Positions 36,501-44,546 of a stretch of 64,000 bases of DNA are shown here, piece after piece. The notes under the pieces are model-generated. The model saw only the letters and a program-made list of their open reading frames with translations, was not told the DNA's origin and did no database searches. The stretch is from Deltaproteobacteria bacterium YD0425bin51. GTDB lineage: Bacteria; Desulfobacterota; Desulfobacteria; Desulfobacterales; YD0425bin51. Location of the stretch: positions 124,001 through 188,000 of the forward strand of contig PDZS01000003.1 of NCBI GenBank assembly GCA_002753225.1, written 5' to 3'. A program made the translations under genes and the position numbers. Numbering within the stretch: position 1 is the first letter of the stretch; each line of letters starts with the position of its first letter.

Positions 36501-37872
36501 CATGTTCTGATTTTGGAGTAATTTCAATAGAGTAATCTCCTTTTGCTATATTATTCGCTTGTTTAACAACTGCTCTAAGACTTTCTGCCATTTGATTTAC
36601 AGAAATGCCAAGAATATCATTTTCGCTTCTTATCTCAACCTTTTTACTAAAATCACCAATTGCAGTAGCTTTACATACAGAAGTTATTTCACGCAGATAG
36701 GTAACAAGCTTTTTGAAACTTTTATTAACTTTTCCAATTTCATCATTTCCTGTTTTGATCTTTTTATCTACCAAATCACCTAATGCAAACATTTCTGCAG
36801 CATCAGCAATTTCTACCAGAGGTTTTGTAAGCTTGCTCAAGAAGAATATTATAAAAAAGAGAGAAAAAACAGAAATTATAGCGCTTATAATAAGATTCTC
36901 CCACATTTGAGAAGTAGCTTCAGCCGTAATAAGTCCTGAAGGAATAATAATATTTACAGCCCAAGGATTTTCTGTATTACCAATACGCAAAGGAGTAAGG
37001 ATATCAACTTTGTTTTTATCAGGTTTAATAACTTCTTTTCCAGCTTTAATAATAGGTATTTTTTCATAAAAATTATCTTGAATTTCGCTTAAGTGCTTGC
37101 CTGCCAAAAAAGTTTGATGAAAAGCAGCAGCAATTGTGCCATCATTTGAAATTATAAAAATTTGAATTCTTGGAAGACTTTTTGCGTTTTTATATAAGTT
37201 AGCCCGATCCACCATTTGCTGGAGCCATTCTAGAGATATATCTATTCCTGTGATTCCATAAAATACATCTTTAAAAACAACAGGGGCAACTACTGACATA
37301 ACCAAAAGCCTTCTCCCTTGTACATCTTTAAAAGATGGTGAAATAACGGCTTCATTTTTACTTTTTTTGGGAATAAGATAGTAATCTCCAATTCCTTCAT
37401 TTTCATAATTTTTTAAAGGTTCTACAATTAGTTCATTTTTACTATTTCTGGTCCAGTAAGGCATAAAACGGCCAGTTGAATCTTGACCTACTATGTCTTT
37501 ATGTTTTTCATCCATTCCATCAAAAGCATTTGGTTCCCAAAGGCTATAGGTCGCAAGAAAAGAATCATTTGCTTCTAAAATGGTTTTTAAAATAACATTT
37601 GCAGGATAACGACCAATATGCAATGGAGATTCAGGATTTTTTACAGCAGAAAAAGCCTGTGCCAATGTCTTTGCTGAATTCATAGGGACTTCCATCTCAG
37701 CCTTTATTCTTCCCGCGTATTCTCTAGCAACCGATACTGCTTGTTTAAGTGCTGAATCCAAAGCGTTGCTTCTAGCTGTTAAAGTAGTGTACGCAATCAG
37801 TGAAATTATAATAAAAAAGCCTGATATGCTGATAGCTAGCCCTAATTTCATTTTTAATGAAGTAAAAAACAT
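33598..37872 (-). CDS. hybrid histidine kinase with Cache, three HAMP, GAF and three receiver domains
   Basis: The protein has 1424 residues. Membrane helices near residues 10-30 and 325-345 flank an extracellular Cache-type sensor (WEPNAFDGMDEKH, GITGIDISLEWLQ). Three HAMP-like units follow (about 350-475), then a GAF domain (510-645) and a Gln/Glu-rich coiled coil with two near-repeats (QQEELRQTNEELEEQT and QQEELRQANEELEEQT). The kinase core has His755 in SHELRTPLNS, DTGIGIP and GGTGLGLSISREL. Three receivers close the protein (about 1040-1155, 1165-1285 and 1305-1420). The ligand is unknown; Cache domains often bind small organic acids or amino acids. The start has an AGAGG site. It leads an operon with recN, an odd pairing. 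Confidence 0.9.
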   Translation of the reverse strand: MFFTSLKMKLGLAISISGFFIIISLIAYTTLTARSNALDSALKQAVSVAREYAGRIKAEMEVPMNSAKTLAQAFSAVKNPESPLHIGRYPANVILKTILEANDSFLATYSLWEPNAFDGMDEKHKDIVGQDSTGRFMPYWTRNSKNELIVEPLKNYENEGIGDYYLIPKKSKNEAVISPSFKDVQGRRLLVMSVVAPVVFKDVFYGITGIDISLEWLQQMVDRANLYKNAKSLPRIQIFIISNDGTIAAAFHQTFLAGKHLSEIQDNFYEKIPIIKAGKEVIKPDKNKVDILTPLRIGNTENPWAVNIIIPSGLITAEATSQMWENLIISAIISVFSLFFIIFFLSKLTKPLVEIADAAEMFALGDLVDKKIKTGNDEIGKVNKSFKKLVTYLREITSVCKATAIGDFSKKVEIRSENDILGISVNQMAESLRAVVKQANNIAKGDYSIEITPKSEHDELGIALSEMTLALRKMNEENETQNWLKNKRMELNEKMRGENGLELDISSLCQRIINHICNSLQVGIGGFYVLDEHDNNTLRLMGSYAYQTRKKISNIFKISEGIVGQAAYEKKYIIITDCPDDYIKITSGLGETIPRNILCFPFLLNNKLNSVIEIGSLHKFTDLQLTLLDQVSESIAIAINTCSARMRMENLLRQTQQQAELLQAQQEELRQTNEELEEQTKALKASEARLQEQQEELRQANEELEEQTQLLEEQKSDIEKKNIELKNARRIIEEKAKDIELSSKYKSEFLANMSHELRTPLNSILLLSKMLSENKDKNLSSKQIEFASTINASGADLLNLINDILDLSKVESGKMVLHIEDVRIDDIASSMKRNFQHIAQQKKLNFIIDTSQDVPKFIRTDQQRLEQIIKNFFSNAFKFTSNGSITLKIFRGCSDLECLPGHLSQDNLIGFSIIDTGIGIPKDKQKLIFEAFQQVDGTTSRKYGGTGLGLSISRELAKLLGGFICLSSKENEGSCFTLYISESFPKDSKDVKPSFEIKPPAKDISITKPPKEECKNFTDEEIGDYPIDDRKDLKPKDKSILIIEDDPVFAKILCDLSHERGFRVIFASDGETGLALASNYEPSAILLDIGLPGISGWSVMSNLKDNPKTRHIPVHFITASDRSIEALKMGAIGYLIKPVSIEKLNQVYEKIESIISKPVKKLLLVEGDKDKQKGIKELLGNGDIVIDIATNHNDAYSMIKTTPYDCIILDIVSPDLPSFELLSKIKNEEIFIPVIIYTNRELTSQEKLSINEYGEKTIIKGVKSPERLLEETTLFLHRVDTNLPEDKRKLLKLVHDKESILKGRKILLVDDDMRNVFAMTSIMEEKGINIIVAKNGKESLSIIDKNPDIDLVLMDIMMPEMDGYEAMKKIREQKHLVKLPIIALTAKAMKGDRTKCIEAGANDYLTKPVDPDKLLTMLRVWLYG

Positions 37873-37961
37873 AAATAACCTCTATTAATTCCTAAAAAGT
37901 TGGAAATATATAAATATTATTTTTTACATGAATTTGATTTGATATCAATAAGAAAAAAGAT

Positions 37962-37987
37962 AAGGGCGGTTAAATTTAACCGCCCTT
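37962..37987. terminator. bidirectional intrinsic terminator after the lipase gene
   Basis: A 26-base palindrome with half-site AAGGGCGGTTAAA lies about 40 bases after the lipase stop on the minus strand, where it is followed by ATCTTTTTTC. On the plus strand it is followed by GTTTTT. It separates the lipase transcript from the hybrid kinase gene. Confidence 0.75.
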
Positions 37988-38025
37988 GTTTTTGGAGAGA
38001 TATTCCTTTATATTAGATCAATTTC

Positions 38026-39666
38026 TTAGAACCGTGGTAACTCCCATAATCTGTTGAAAAGATTGTTATAGAAGTCAAAGAAATTTGTACCGTTTAAGTC
38101 TTCTACGCCAACGCCCAAGAATCCGCCTGTAACATCCATATGATCTTCATTTAACAGTCCAAGATATAACCATTTCCCAACTTCACCATTTCCATTGGAT
38201 GTAGAGAGGTCGCAATCAGGTTTAATAGCTGAAATAGTGTTAACTACGCCATCATTTTGTTTCCATGCATCCGTAAGTCCAACTGCAGTTGTCTTAGCAT
38301 TGGTGCCCATACCGTCACCAAAAGGAATAAGTGGAAGTAACATTCCGCCCCAGTTATAATTTTCACATTCCCATGACAACGCTGTACAATAAGCAGCATC
38401 ATCAGCAGCTTCAGAATACCATTGATTATCATTTTTCCATCTGTATGTTTGCTCACAAGCATAAGAGAAGTAAAAAACATCGCTGTCAGCAGTCATAAAT
38501 TGATTAAGTTCAGCAGCTCCGCATGGGCTTAAGTCCCATAAAGAAACATCAGAGAATGCTGGTTTTGCAGCGCAGTTGCCTGGGCTAAGTGAAACAGCAG
38601 CAGTTTGGAAAGAAGGGCTCCACTGATCAACGTCAAGTTTATAAACTAAATTCAATGCATTAGTAACACTGTCATTTGTTGCTGCAGCAAGAAGATCTAC
38701 ACCAACGCCATTTACTAAATCAAGTAAATCATCAACAAGGTATGTCAAGTTTGTTCCATTATGAGGAGTTGCAAGAGTTGTAATACTTCTAACTACTCCA
38801 TTATATCCTCCGTCAAATAAAGGAATTCCATATCCTTTATCTCCAGCATTTGGAGAACCTTTATGTAGAAGAGAAGATAGCATACGAACAGTCTGTCCAC
38901 CCATACTGTGTGCAACTAAATGAATAGGTCTTTTGGTTGAGCCTTCTATAATTTTAGGAATTATAGCACCTTTTGTATTCTTTAAGCGTCCATCAGTATA
39001 GTGAGCGGTATCATTTACTCTATTGTTTGCATTTCTGGCATGAGTAAAGCCTGGGTTGTAAGGTGCGCTGTTTAATGCTGAATGAGCAGGACCATAATCA
39101 ACAGGAGTTCCCATGAGTTGTGCATAAAGCTCACAAGCTCTATCCCAAACGCTTGTAACTGGACCAACAGAAGCAGTATAGACATCAAAACCACGATTAT
39201 TCATATCAGCTTCAAGATCGCCAGAGCCTGCACCCCAATATCTAAGCCCAACATTTACGCCAGGTCTTACTTGAAGGCTTACTTCTTCTCTACCCCATCC
39301 AGCAAAGCCATGAACTAGAACTATTGGATAAGTGTTTTTGTAAACATGGACAGTTGCACTATAGTCACTAGAAAACCAAATCGGCCAGATATAATCCCAT
39401 GCTACTATTTTTACTGTATAGTCGCCAGGTCCAGGAAAAGTATAATTGAAATTTTGTCTTCCTGATTGATCAATATATCTTGTACCGTTAACCCACCATT
39501 CTGTCCAGTCACCCCATGCTGAATCAGAATTGTTAATAAAATTGACTGTTGTCCCATAAGTGTACTTCTTTTGGACAGTGTAAAAATTAGCGTGTCCAGC
39601 AAAAGCTGACCCCACAAAAAATACACCCACTAAAAGTGTAACAATTAATAAAGTACGTTTCTTCAT
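38026..39666 (-). CDS. secreted triacylglycerol lipase, family I.5-like
   Basis: The 546-residue protein has a clear signal peptide (cleavage after AFA, residue 23). A beta-rich, PKD-like N-terminal domain spans about residues 25-110. The alpha/beta-hydrolase domain begins with YPIVLVHGFAGWGREE. The catalytic triad is visible: Ser254 in AHSMGGQ, Asp472 in NDGVVNT and His509 in EDHMDVTG. The spacing and the motifs around Asp and His match the Bacillus/Geobacillus/Staphylococcus lipases. It is probably exported to the periplasm or medium to hydrolyse long-chain acylglycerols. A strong GGAGGGAACA ribosome-binding site precedes the ATG, and a terminator follows, so it is a single-gene unit. Confidence 0.87.
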   Translation of the reverse strand: MKKRTLLIVTLLVGVFFVGSAFAGHANFYTVQKKYTYGTTVNFINNSDSAWGDWTEWWVNGTRYIDQSGRQNFNYTFPGPGDYTVKIVAWDYIWPIWFSSDYSATVHVYKNTYPIVLVHGFAGWGREEVSLQVRPGVNVGLRYWGAGSGDLEADMNNRGFDVYTASVGPVTSVWDRACELYAQLMGTPVDYGPAHSALNSAPYNPGFTHARNANNRVNDTAHYTDGRLKNTKGAIIPKIIEGSTKRPIHLVAHSMGGQTVRMLSSLLHKGSPNAGDKGYGIPLFDGGYNGVVRSITTLATPHNGTNLTYLVDDLLDLVNGVGVDLLAAATNDSVTNALNLVYKLDVDQWSPSFQTAAVSLSPGNCAAKPAFSDVSLWDLSPCGAAELNQFMTADSDVFYFSYACEQTYRWKNDNQWYSEAADDAAYCTALSWECENYNWGGMLLPLIPFGDGMGTNAKTTAVGLTDAWKQNDGVVNTISAIKPDCDLSTSNGNGEVGKWLYLGLLNEDHMDVTGGFLGVGVEDLNGTNFFDFYNNLFNRLWELPRF

Positions 39667-40025
39667 TGTTCCCTCCTCCTTTTTGGATTTTATATATTTT
39701 AAAAAATTGCTTTAGTTAATGATTAACCTATTTAGTGATATAAGCAAATAATATACCAAAAGATAAAAATGTTATTTAAACTGCTTTGTTATAAGGCGAT
39801 TTAAATTTTTTCACATTGTTATTTCATATAACTCTTATCTCGTTTGGGTGCAATAATTTTTTACAATTTATTCATTGCTTTTTAATTATATTTAAAATCA
39901 GATAGATAAATACTAGCAATTTTTATTGTCAAAGTAATTTAAGTTGCATAAGTAACAAAAATTGCAGGGCTTTAGATATTTTAATATTTGTTAAGATAAC
40001 CAAAAAATGATAATGTTATAAAAAT
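39667..40025. other. 359-bp intergenic region between divergent lipase and AbiEii genes
   Basis: This AT-rich gap holds the lipase leader with its strong ribosome-binding site (next to 39667) and presumably promoters for both genes. I see no convincing lipase promoter. On the plus strand TTGTTA (39988-39993) and TAATGT (40011-40016) are 17 bases apart. They would place the transcript start almost at the AbiEii ATG, which has no ribosome-binding site; a leaderless message is possible. I find no RNA gene or ORF. Confidence 0.4.
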
Positions 40026-40649
40026 ATGAAGCTTAAAAAGTTTAAACCTTTATTGGATATTCTTCCAGAGCCTCAAAGAAATTTATGGCATGAACTGGCT
40101 AAAATACCAAGACACTTTGTCTTATATGGTGGAACAGCTATTGCACTTCGTCTTGGGCACAGAAAATCTGTAGATTTTGATTTCTTCTCACCAGAACCTC
40201 TTAATGAAGATTGTCTTTTCAATGAGTTTAAACCTCTTGCAAATGCTCAAATTATTCAGAGAGAAGTAGATACATTATCAGTAATTATTGACTGTAATGG
40301 TTTTGTCAAACTTTCCTTTTTTTGTAATTTAAAAATGGGAAATGTTGAACCTCCTGAATTTACTTATGATGAAACAATATTGGTTGCTTCAAAAGTTGAT
40401 TTATTAGCCCATAAACTTAAAGTTATACTTCAAAGAGCTGAATCAAAAGATTATCGAGATATATCTGCTTTAATTCAATCTGGAGTTCAACTTTCAGAAG
40501 GTATCTCAGCGTCTTTGGCTTTATGGAAAAACTTCCCGGCAATGGAAAGTTTAAGAGCATTAACTTTCTTTAAAGATGGCGATCTTTATTCTTTACCGCA
40601 ATCGGATCGCAAGGTTCTTATTTCTGCTGCTTCCGATTTTGAGCTATGA
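40026..40649 (+). CDS. AbiEii/AbiGii-family nucleotidyltransferase toxin
   Basis: The 207-residue protein carries the DNA-polymerase-beta-like nucleotidyltransferase core of AbiEii: YGGTAIALRLGHRKSVDFDFFS, with the Gly-Gly and the DxD metal ligands, and a later VDLLAHKLKVILQRAESKDYRD motif with conserved Lys, Asp and Asp. AbiE-type toxins are reported to transfer nucleotides to tRNA or another target and act in toxin-antitoxin or phage-abortive systems. Its partner is the small downstream gene, overlapping by ATGA, instead of the usual upstream AbiEi antitoxin. No ribosome-binding site precedes the ATG. Confidence 0.8.
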   Translation: MKLKKFKPLLDILPEPQRNLWHELAKIPRHFVLYGGTAIALRLGHRKSVDFDFFSPEPLNEDCLFNEFKPLANAQIIQREVDTLSVIIDCNGFVKLSFFCNLKMGNVEPPEFTYDETILVASKVDLLAHKLKVILQRAESKDYRDISALIQSGVQLSEGISASLALWKNFPAMESLRALTFFKDGDLYSLPQSDRKVLISAASDFEL

Positions 40650-40945
40650 ATGAAATTGATTTAAAACTTTTATCTATGGCTGAAAAATATGTATGGTGGA
40701 AGGCTCCAAAATCAGTACTGAAAGATATAAGTTATTTTCTTGCTCAAGTTATGACAATAGGAGCTTTAGAAGATGTAGCATGGATAGTCACTTATTTCGG
40801 CAAAGAAAAACTTAGAGAGGTATTAAAAAATCCTCCAGTTGGTGTATTTAATGGGCGTTCATGGTATTTCTGGCATTACTGGCTTGGACTAGCTATGAAA
40901 GAAGATGAAATCCCTTCTATTCCCAAAAGAGAATTTTTATGTTAA
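40646..40945 (+). CDS. small protein paired with AbiEii, putative antitoxin
   Basis: The 99-residue protein is rich in aromatic residues (VWWKAPKS, RSWYFWHYWLG) and mostly helical, with no membrane segment I would trust. It overlaps the AbiEii stop by ATGA and the next gene by 7 bases. Small proteins of this type recur beside AbiEii nucleotidyltransferases and are the likely antitoxin, but I cannot name a family with certainty. It lacks the winged-helix N-terminus expected of AbiEi. Confidence 0.55.
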   Translation: MNEIDLKLLSMAEKYVWWKAPKSVLKDISYFLAQVMTIGALEDVAWIVTYFGKEKLREVLKNPPVGVFNGRSWYFWHYWLGLAMKEDEIPSIPKREFLC

Positions 40946-41319
40946 AAGGTTTTGAAAAAATTATTGAAGAGCGGATTTTAAATGCACAAAGAAGGGGAGA
41001 ATTTGATAATTTACCTGGGCTTGGTAAACCGTTAGAACTTAATGATGACATAAGTGTTGCTGAAGATTTAAAGCTTGCTTATAAGATACTAAAAAATGCT
41101 GGATTTATTCCCCCTGAAATTGAACTTAAAAAAAATATAATAGAAACCAAAGAGCTTTTATCAGGAATGGAAGACACATTAGAAAAATATAAGACAATGA
41201 AAAAAATAAATTTCATGATTATGAAACTAAATTCCATGAGAAAAGTTTCGGTTAACTTAGAAGCGCATCAAGAATATGAAGAAAAGCTTATGGATAGATT
41301 TTCCATGGAAAAGGGATAA
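40939..41319 (+). CDS. DUF1992 (DnaJ-C28-like) protein
   Basis: The 126-residue protein contains the DUF1992 signature FEKIIEERILNAQRRGEFDNLPGLGKPL near its start (shown in part by RRGEFDNLPGLGKPLEL). The rest is helical and charged. The same domain occurs in eukaryotic DNAJC28; the bacterial role is unknown. It begins inside the end of the AbiEii partner and continues into the SHOCT protein gene 3 bp later, so it may open the housekeeping operon that follows. Confidence 0.82.
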   Translation: MLKGFEKIIEERILNAQRRGEFDNLPGLGKPLELNDDISVAEDLKLAYKILKNAGFIPPEIELKKNIIETKELLSGMEDTLEKYKTMKKINFMIMKLNSMRKVSVNLEAHQEYEEKLMDRFSMEKG

Positions 41320-41322
41320 TTT

Positions 41323-41823
41323 ATGGCTCAAAAAAAAGATGGAGAGAAAAATGGAGTAATCTCCAGTTTATTTATGGCTCATTTTATAATCCTGTTTCAT
41401 ATCATTATTATAGGAGTTGTAGGTCTTCTGGTGCTTTTTTTGGCAGGTTTTGCTCATTATATAACGATTATATTACTAGCAGGATTCCTTTTAATAGGAG
41501 GATTATTTTATTACTTTTATAGACGAATGAAAAACGAAGGTAAAAATATTAGAGAAATACTTAAATCTCCTATGTTTGAAGGAAGAACAGTGGAAGTTAG
41601 TTTTTTAGGAGGTGTTGCTTCTCTTAAAATAGGTAAGTCAAATGACGCACCAATGATTTCAACCAATGAAATTAACTACCCAAAACTTTTGGAAGCTCCT
41701 GATAATTCTCACATTAGCGAATTAGAAAGACTTGCAGGACTTTTGGAAAAAGAACTTATAACCCTTGAGGAGTATAACAAGGCTAAAGAAAAAATTTTAG
41801 ATTCTTTTTATTTAGAGAGATAA
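41323..41823 (+). CDS. small membrane protein with SHOCT domain
   Basis: The 166-residue protein has two hydrophobic segments (about residues 18-45 and 46-66) followed by a soluble part. At the C-terminus ISELERLAGLLEKELITLEEYNKAKEKIL (core LLEKELITLEEYNKAK) is a typical SHOCT oligomerisation helix pair. The function is unknown. It sits 4 bp before ddl and 3 bp after the DUF1992 gene, so it is cotranscribed with them. Confidence 0.75.
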   Translation: MAQKKDGEKNGVISSLFMAHFIILFHIIIIGVVGLLVLFLAGFAHYITIILLAGFLLIGGLFYYFYRRMKNEGKNIREILKSPMFEGRTVEVSFLGGVASLKIGKSNDAPMISTNEINYPKLLEAPDNSHISELERLAGLLEKELITLEEYNKAKEKILDSFYLER

Positions 41824-41827
41824 CAGT

Positions 41828-42769
41828 ATGAAAATAAAAACAGTTGCACTTCTTTCAGGCGGGAAATCATCAGAACGGGAAGTATCTTTAAAAGGCGGGA
41901 ATGAAGTTTTTAACGCTTTAGATAAAACAAAATATAATGTCATCCGCTATGATCCTATGACAGATATAGGCAAATTAGTTTCTGATGCATCTAAAATTGA
42001 TGTAGCATTTATTTTGTTACATGGTCCATTTGGTGAAGATGGAACCGTACAGGGCTTACTCGATTTATTAGAAATTCCATATCAGGGAGCAGGAGTCTTA
42101 GGAAGCGCTTTATCTATGAACAAAGTGGTTTCAAAACAGATGTATGAAAAATCAGGAATACCTATTCCTAGCTATATTATACTTAATTTAAAGGACTCAA
42201 TTGATATAGAAGATTATATAAAAAAACTTGGCTTCCCTATTGTTGTTAAACCATCAAGTGGAGGTTCTAGCATTGGAATGTCAATTGTAAAAACAGGAAA
42301 TATGTTGAAAAAAGCAATAGATAATGCTTTTTCTTACGATAATACAGTTATTCTAGAACAATATATAAAAGGGATAGAGCTTACTTGCGGAGTAATTGGC
42401 AATGATAAACTAGAAGCTTTACCCCTTGTTGAAATTATCCCAAATAATAAATTTGAATTTTTTGATTATGAGGCAAAATATACAGCAGGGGCAACACAAG
42501 AAATATGCCCAGCAAGAGTTGAGCCTATATTGGCCGAGAAGATTCAAGAATATGCTAAAGCTGCCCACAAATCTCTTTATTGCAGAGGATATAGTAGGAC
42601 AGATATGATTTTAGCAGAAAACAAAGCTATTTACATATTAGAGACCAATACTATCCCAGGCATGACAACAACAAGTCTTTTACCTCTTGCAGCAAAGACA
42701 TGCGGCATTTCATTTAGTGAGCTTCTTGATAGATTAATTGAACTTGCATTAGAAGATAAGAAAAGGTGA
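41828..42769 (+). CDS. ddl: D-alanine-D-alanine ligase
   Basis: The 313-residue length and motifs are canonical: LSGGKSSEREVSLKGG (the Ser-Glu-Arg loop), LLHGPFGEDGTVQGLLDLL, PIVVKPSSGGSSIGMS (ATP-grasp Gly loop), EQYIKGIELTCGVIG and ILETNTIPGMTTTSLLP (Mg-binding Glu/Asn and omega end). It makes the D-Ala-D-Ala terminus of peptidoglycan precursors in the cytoplasm. This is the true Ddl; the two relatives at 21034-23014 lack the Ser-Glu-Arg loop. It starts 4 bp after the SHOCT gene and ends 4 bp before the PurD-PurE gene. Confidence 0.93.
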   Translation: MKIKTVALLSGGKSSEREVSLKGGNEVFNALDKTKYNVIRYDPMTDIGKLVSDASKIDVAFILLHGPFGEDGTVQGLLDLLEIPYQGAGVLGSALSMNKVVSKQMYEKSGIPIPSYIILNLKDSIDIEDYIKKLGFPIVVKPSSGGSSIGMSIVKTGNMLKKAIDNAFSYDNTVILEQYIKGIELTCGVIGNDKLEALPLVEIIPNNKFEFFDYEAKYTAGATQEICPARVEPILAEKIQEYAKAAHKSLYCRGYSRTDMILAENKAIYILETNTIPGMTTTSLLPLAAKTCGISFSELLDRLIELALEDKKR

Positions 42770-42773
42770 TTTC

Positions 42774-44546
42774 ATGAAAGTACTTGTTATAGGAAGTGGC
42801 GGTAGAGAACATGCATTAGTTTGGAAAATTTCCAAAAGTCCAAAAGTTAAAACTGTATATGCAGCACCGGGTAATACCGGTATCAGTGAAATAGCCCTGT
42901 GTGTATCCATTGCTTCTGACGACATAGAAGCCCTTTTAAATTTTGCGAAAGAGGAAAAAATAGACCTTACAGTAGTTGGACCTGAAGCCCCCCTGTCAAA
43001 AGGTATTGTAGATAAATTTGAAAAAGAGGGATTAAAAATTTTTGGTCCAACGCAGAAAGCTTCAGAAATAGAATATAGTAAGTCTTTTGCAAAAAAACTA
43101 ATGCTCAAATATGGTATCCCGACAGCAAAAGCTTTAATGTTTACTTCTTATGAAGAAGCAAAAGCCTATTTAAATAAAAAAGGGGTGCCTATTGTTATAA
43201 AAGCTGATGGTCTTGCTGCAGGTAAAGGAGTAATAGTATGCAAATCTATTAAAGAGGCTGAATCTGCTTTAAATGATATAATGGTAAAAAAAATATTTGG
43301 AAGTGCTGGAGAGATAGCAATAATTGAAGATTTTTTGACCGGAGAAGAAGCTTCTTTCATGGCTTTTACAGATGGGAAAACCGTGATACCACTTCCGTCA
43401 TCTCAGGATCATAAAGCGATATACGACAATGACGAGGGACCAAATACAGGAGGAATGGGCGCATATTCACCTGCCCCAGTTGTTGATAGATATTTTCACA
43501 AAAAAATAATGAATGAAATCATGATACCAACAGTAACTGCTATGGCAAAAGAAGGAAGGCTTTATAAAGGCATTTTGTATGCAGGTGTTATGATTAGTAA
43601 AGACCAGATAAATGTTTTGGAATTTAACTGCCGAATGGGAGATCCTGAGACTCAACCTCTTTTATTCAGAATAAAAAGCGATATAGTAGATGTTATGGAT
43701 GCAGTATGTGAAAATAGACTTTCAGGCTGCAAAATAGATATTGATGATAGGGCTTCTGTATGTGTAGTAATGGCATCTTCCGGCTATCCAAATACATACA
43801 AAAAAGGGATGATAATTTCTGGGTTGAATGAATTAAAATCTTTAGACAATGTTGTTGTTTTTCATGCTGGGACAGCAAAAAAAGATAAAGAGATAATATC
43901 TTCTGGCGGAAGAGTTTTAGGGGTTACAGCTTTAGGGGATACAATTGATGATGCCATAAGAATTGTTTATAATGCTGTAGATAGGATTTCTTGGGATGGT
44001 GTCTATTTTAGAAAAGATATTGGAAAAAAAGCCGTATGTAAAAATAAAATACCATCCTTAGTTGGAATAGCAATGGGAAGTGATTCTGATTTGGAAATAA
44101 TGGAAGAGGCTGCTAATGTTTTAAAAAAGTTTGAAATACCTTTTGAGATGACTATTGCATCAGCTCATCGAAGTCCTGCTAAAGCAATTGAGTTTGCTTC
44201 CAAAGCAAAAGATAGAGGGATTAAAGTGATTATAGCAGGAGCAGGCCACGCAGCTCATCTTGCTGGAGTAATTGCTGCCCACACAAGTTTGCCTGTAATT
44301 GGAATTCCAATTGATTCTTCTGCCTTAAAAGGAATGGATTCTCTACTCTCAACAGTTCAAATGCCTCCGGGAATTCCTGTTGCTACAATGGCTATAGGAA
44401 AGTCTGGAGCAAAAAATGCAGGTATTATGGCAGCTCAAATACTTGGTCTTTCAAATCCCTCGCTTTCAGAAATGTTAGAATCTTTTAAATGTGAAATGGC
44501 AAATCAAATTGATAAAAAAGACAAAGAGCTTAATAAGAAAAATTAA
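42774..44546 (+). CDS. purD-purE: PurD-PurE fusion: GAR synthetase plus N5-CAIR mutase
   Basis: The protein has 590 residues. Residues 1-420 are a full phosphoribosylamine-glycine ligase: GSGGREHALVWKI, VVGPEAPLSKGIVDKF, FGPTQKASEIE, IKADGLAAGKGV, and the SSQDHKAIYDNDEGPNTGGMGAYSP region. From about residue 428 (GIAMGSDSDLEIMEEA) to about 580 is a full class I PurE with SAHRSP, AGAGHAAHLAGVIAAHT and TVQMPPGIPVATM. The two activities are not consecutive in purine synthesis (steps 2 and 6). Usually they are separate genes. The last 56 bases overlap the next gene in another frame. Confidence 0.93.
   Translation: MKVLVIGSGGREHALVWKISKSPKVKTVYAAPGNTGISEIALCVSIASDDIEALLNFAKEEKIDLTVVGPEAPLSKGIVDKFEKEGLKIFGPTQKASEIEYSKSFAKKLMLKYGIPTAKALMFTSYEEAKAYLNKKGVPIVIKADGLAAGKGVIVCKSIKEAESALNDIMVKKIFGSAGEIAIIEDFLTGEEASFMAFTDGKTVIPLPSSQDHKAIYDNDEGPNTGGMGAYSPAPVVDRYFHKKIMNEIMIPTVTAMAKEGRLYKGILYAGVMISKDQINVLEFNCRMGDPETQPLLFRIKSDIVDVMDAVCENRLSGCKIDIDDRASVCVVMASSGYPNTYKKGMIISGLNELKSLDNVVVFHAGTAKKDKEIISSGGRVLGVTALGDTIDDAIRIVYNAVDRISWDGVYFRKDIGKKAVCKNKIPSLVGIAMGSDSDLEIMEEAANVLKKFEIPFEMTIASAHRSPAKAIEFASKAKDRGIKVIIAGAGHAAHLAGVIAAHTSLPVIGIPIDSSALKGMDSLLSTVQMPPGIPVATMAIGKSGAKNAGIMAAQILGLSNPSLSEMLESFKCEMANQIDKKDKELNKKN

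Noticed and set aside
38244..38480. 78-residue minus-strand ORF inside the lipase gene
   Set aside because: It is an out-of-frame shadow of the lipase coding sequence without its own start signals.
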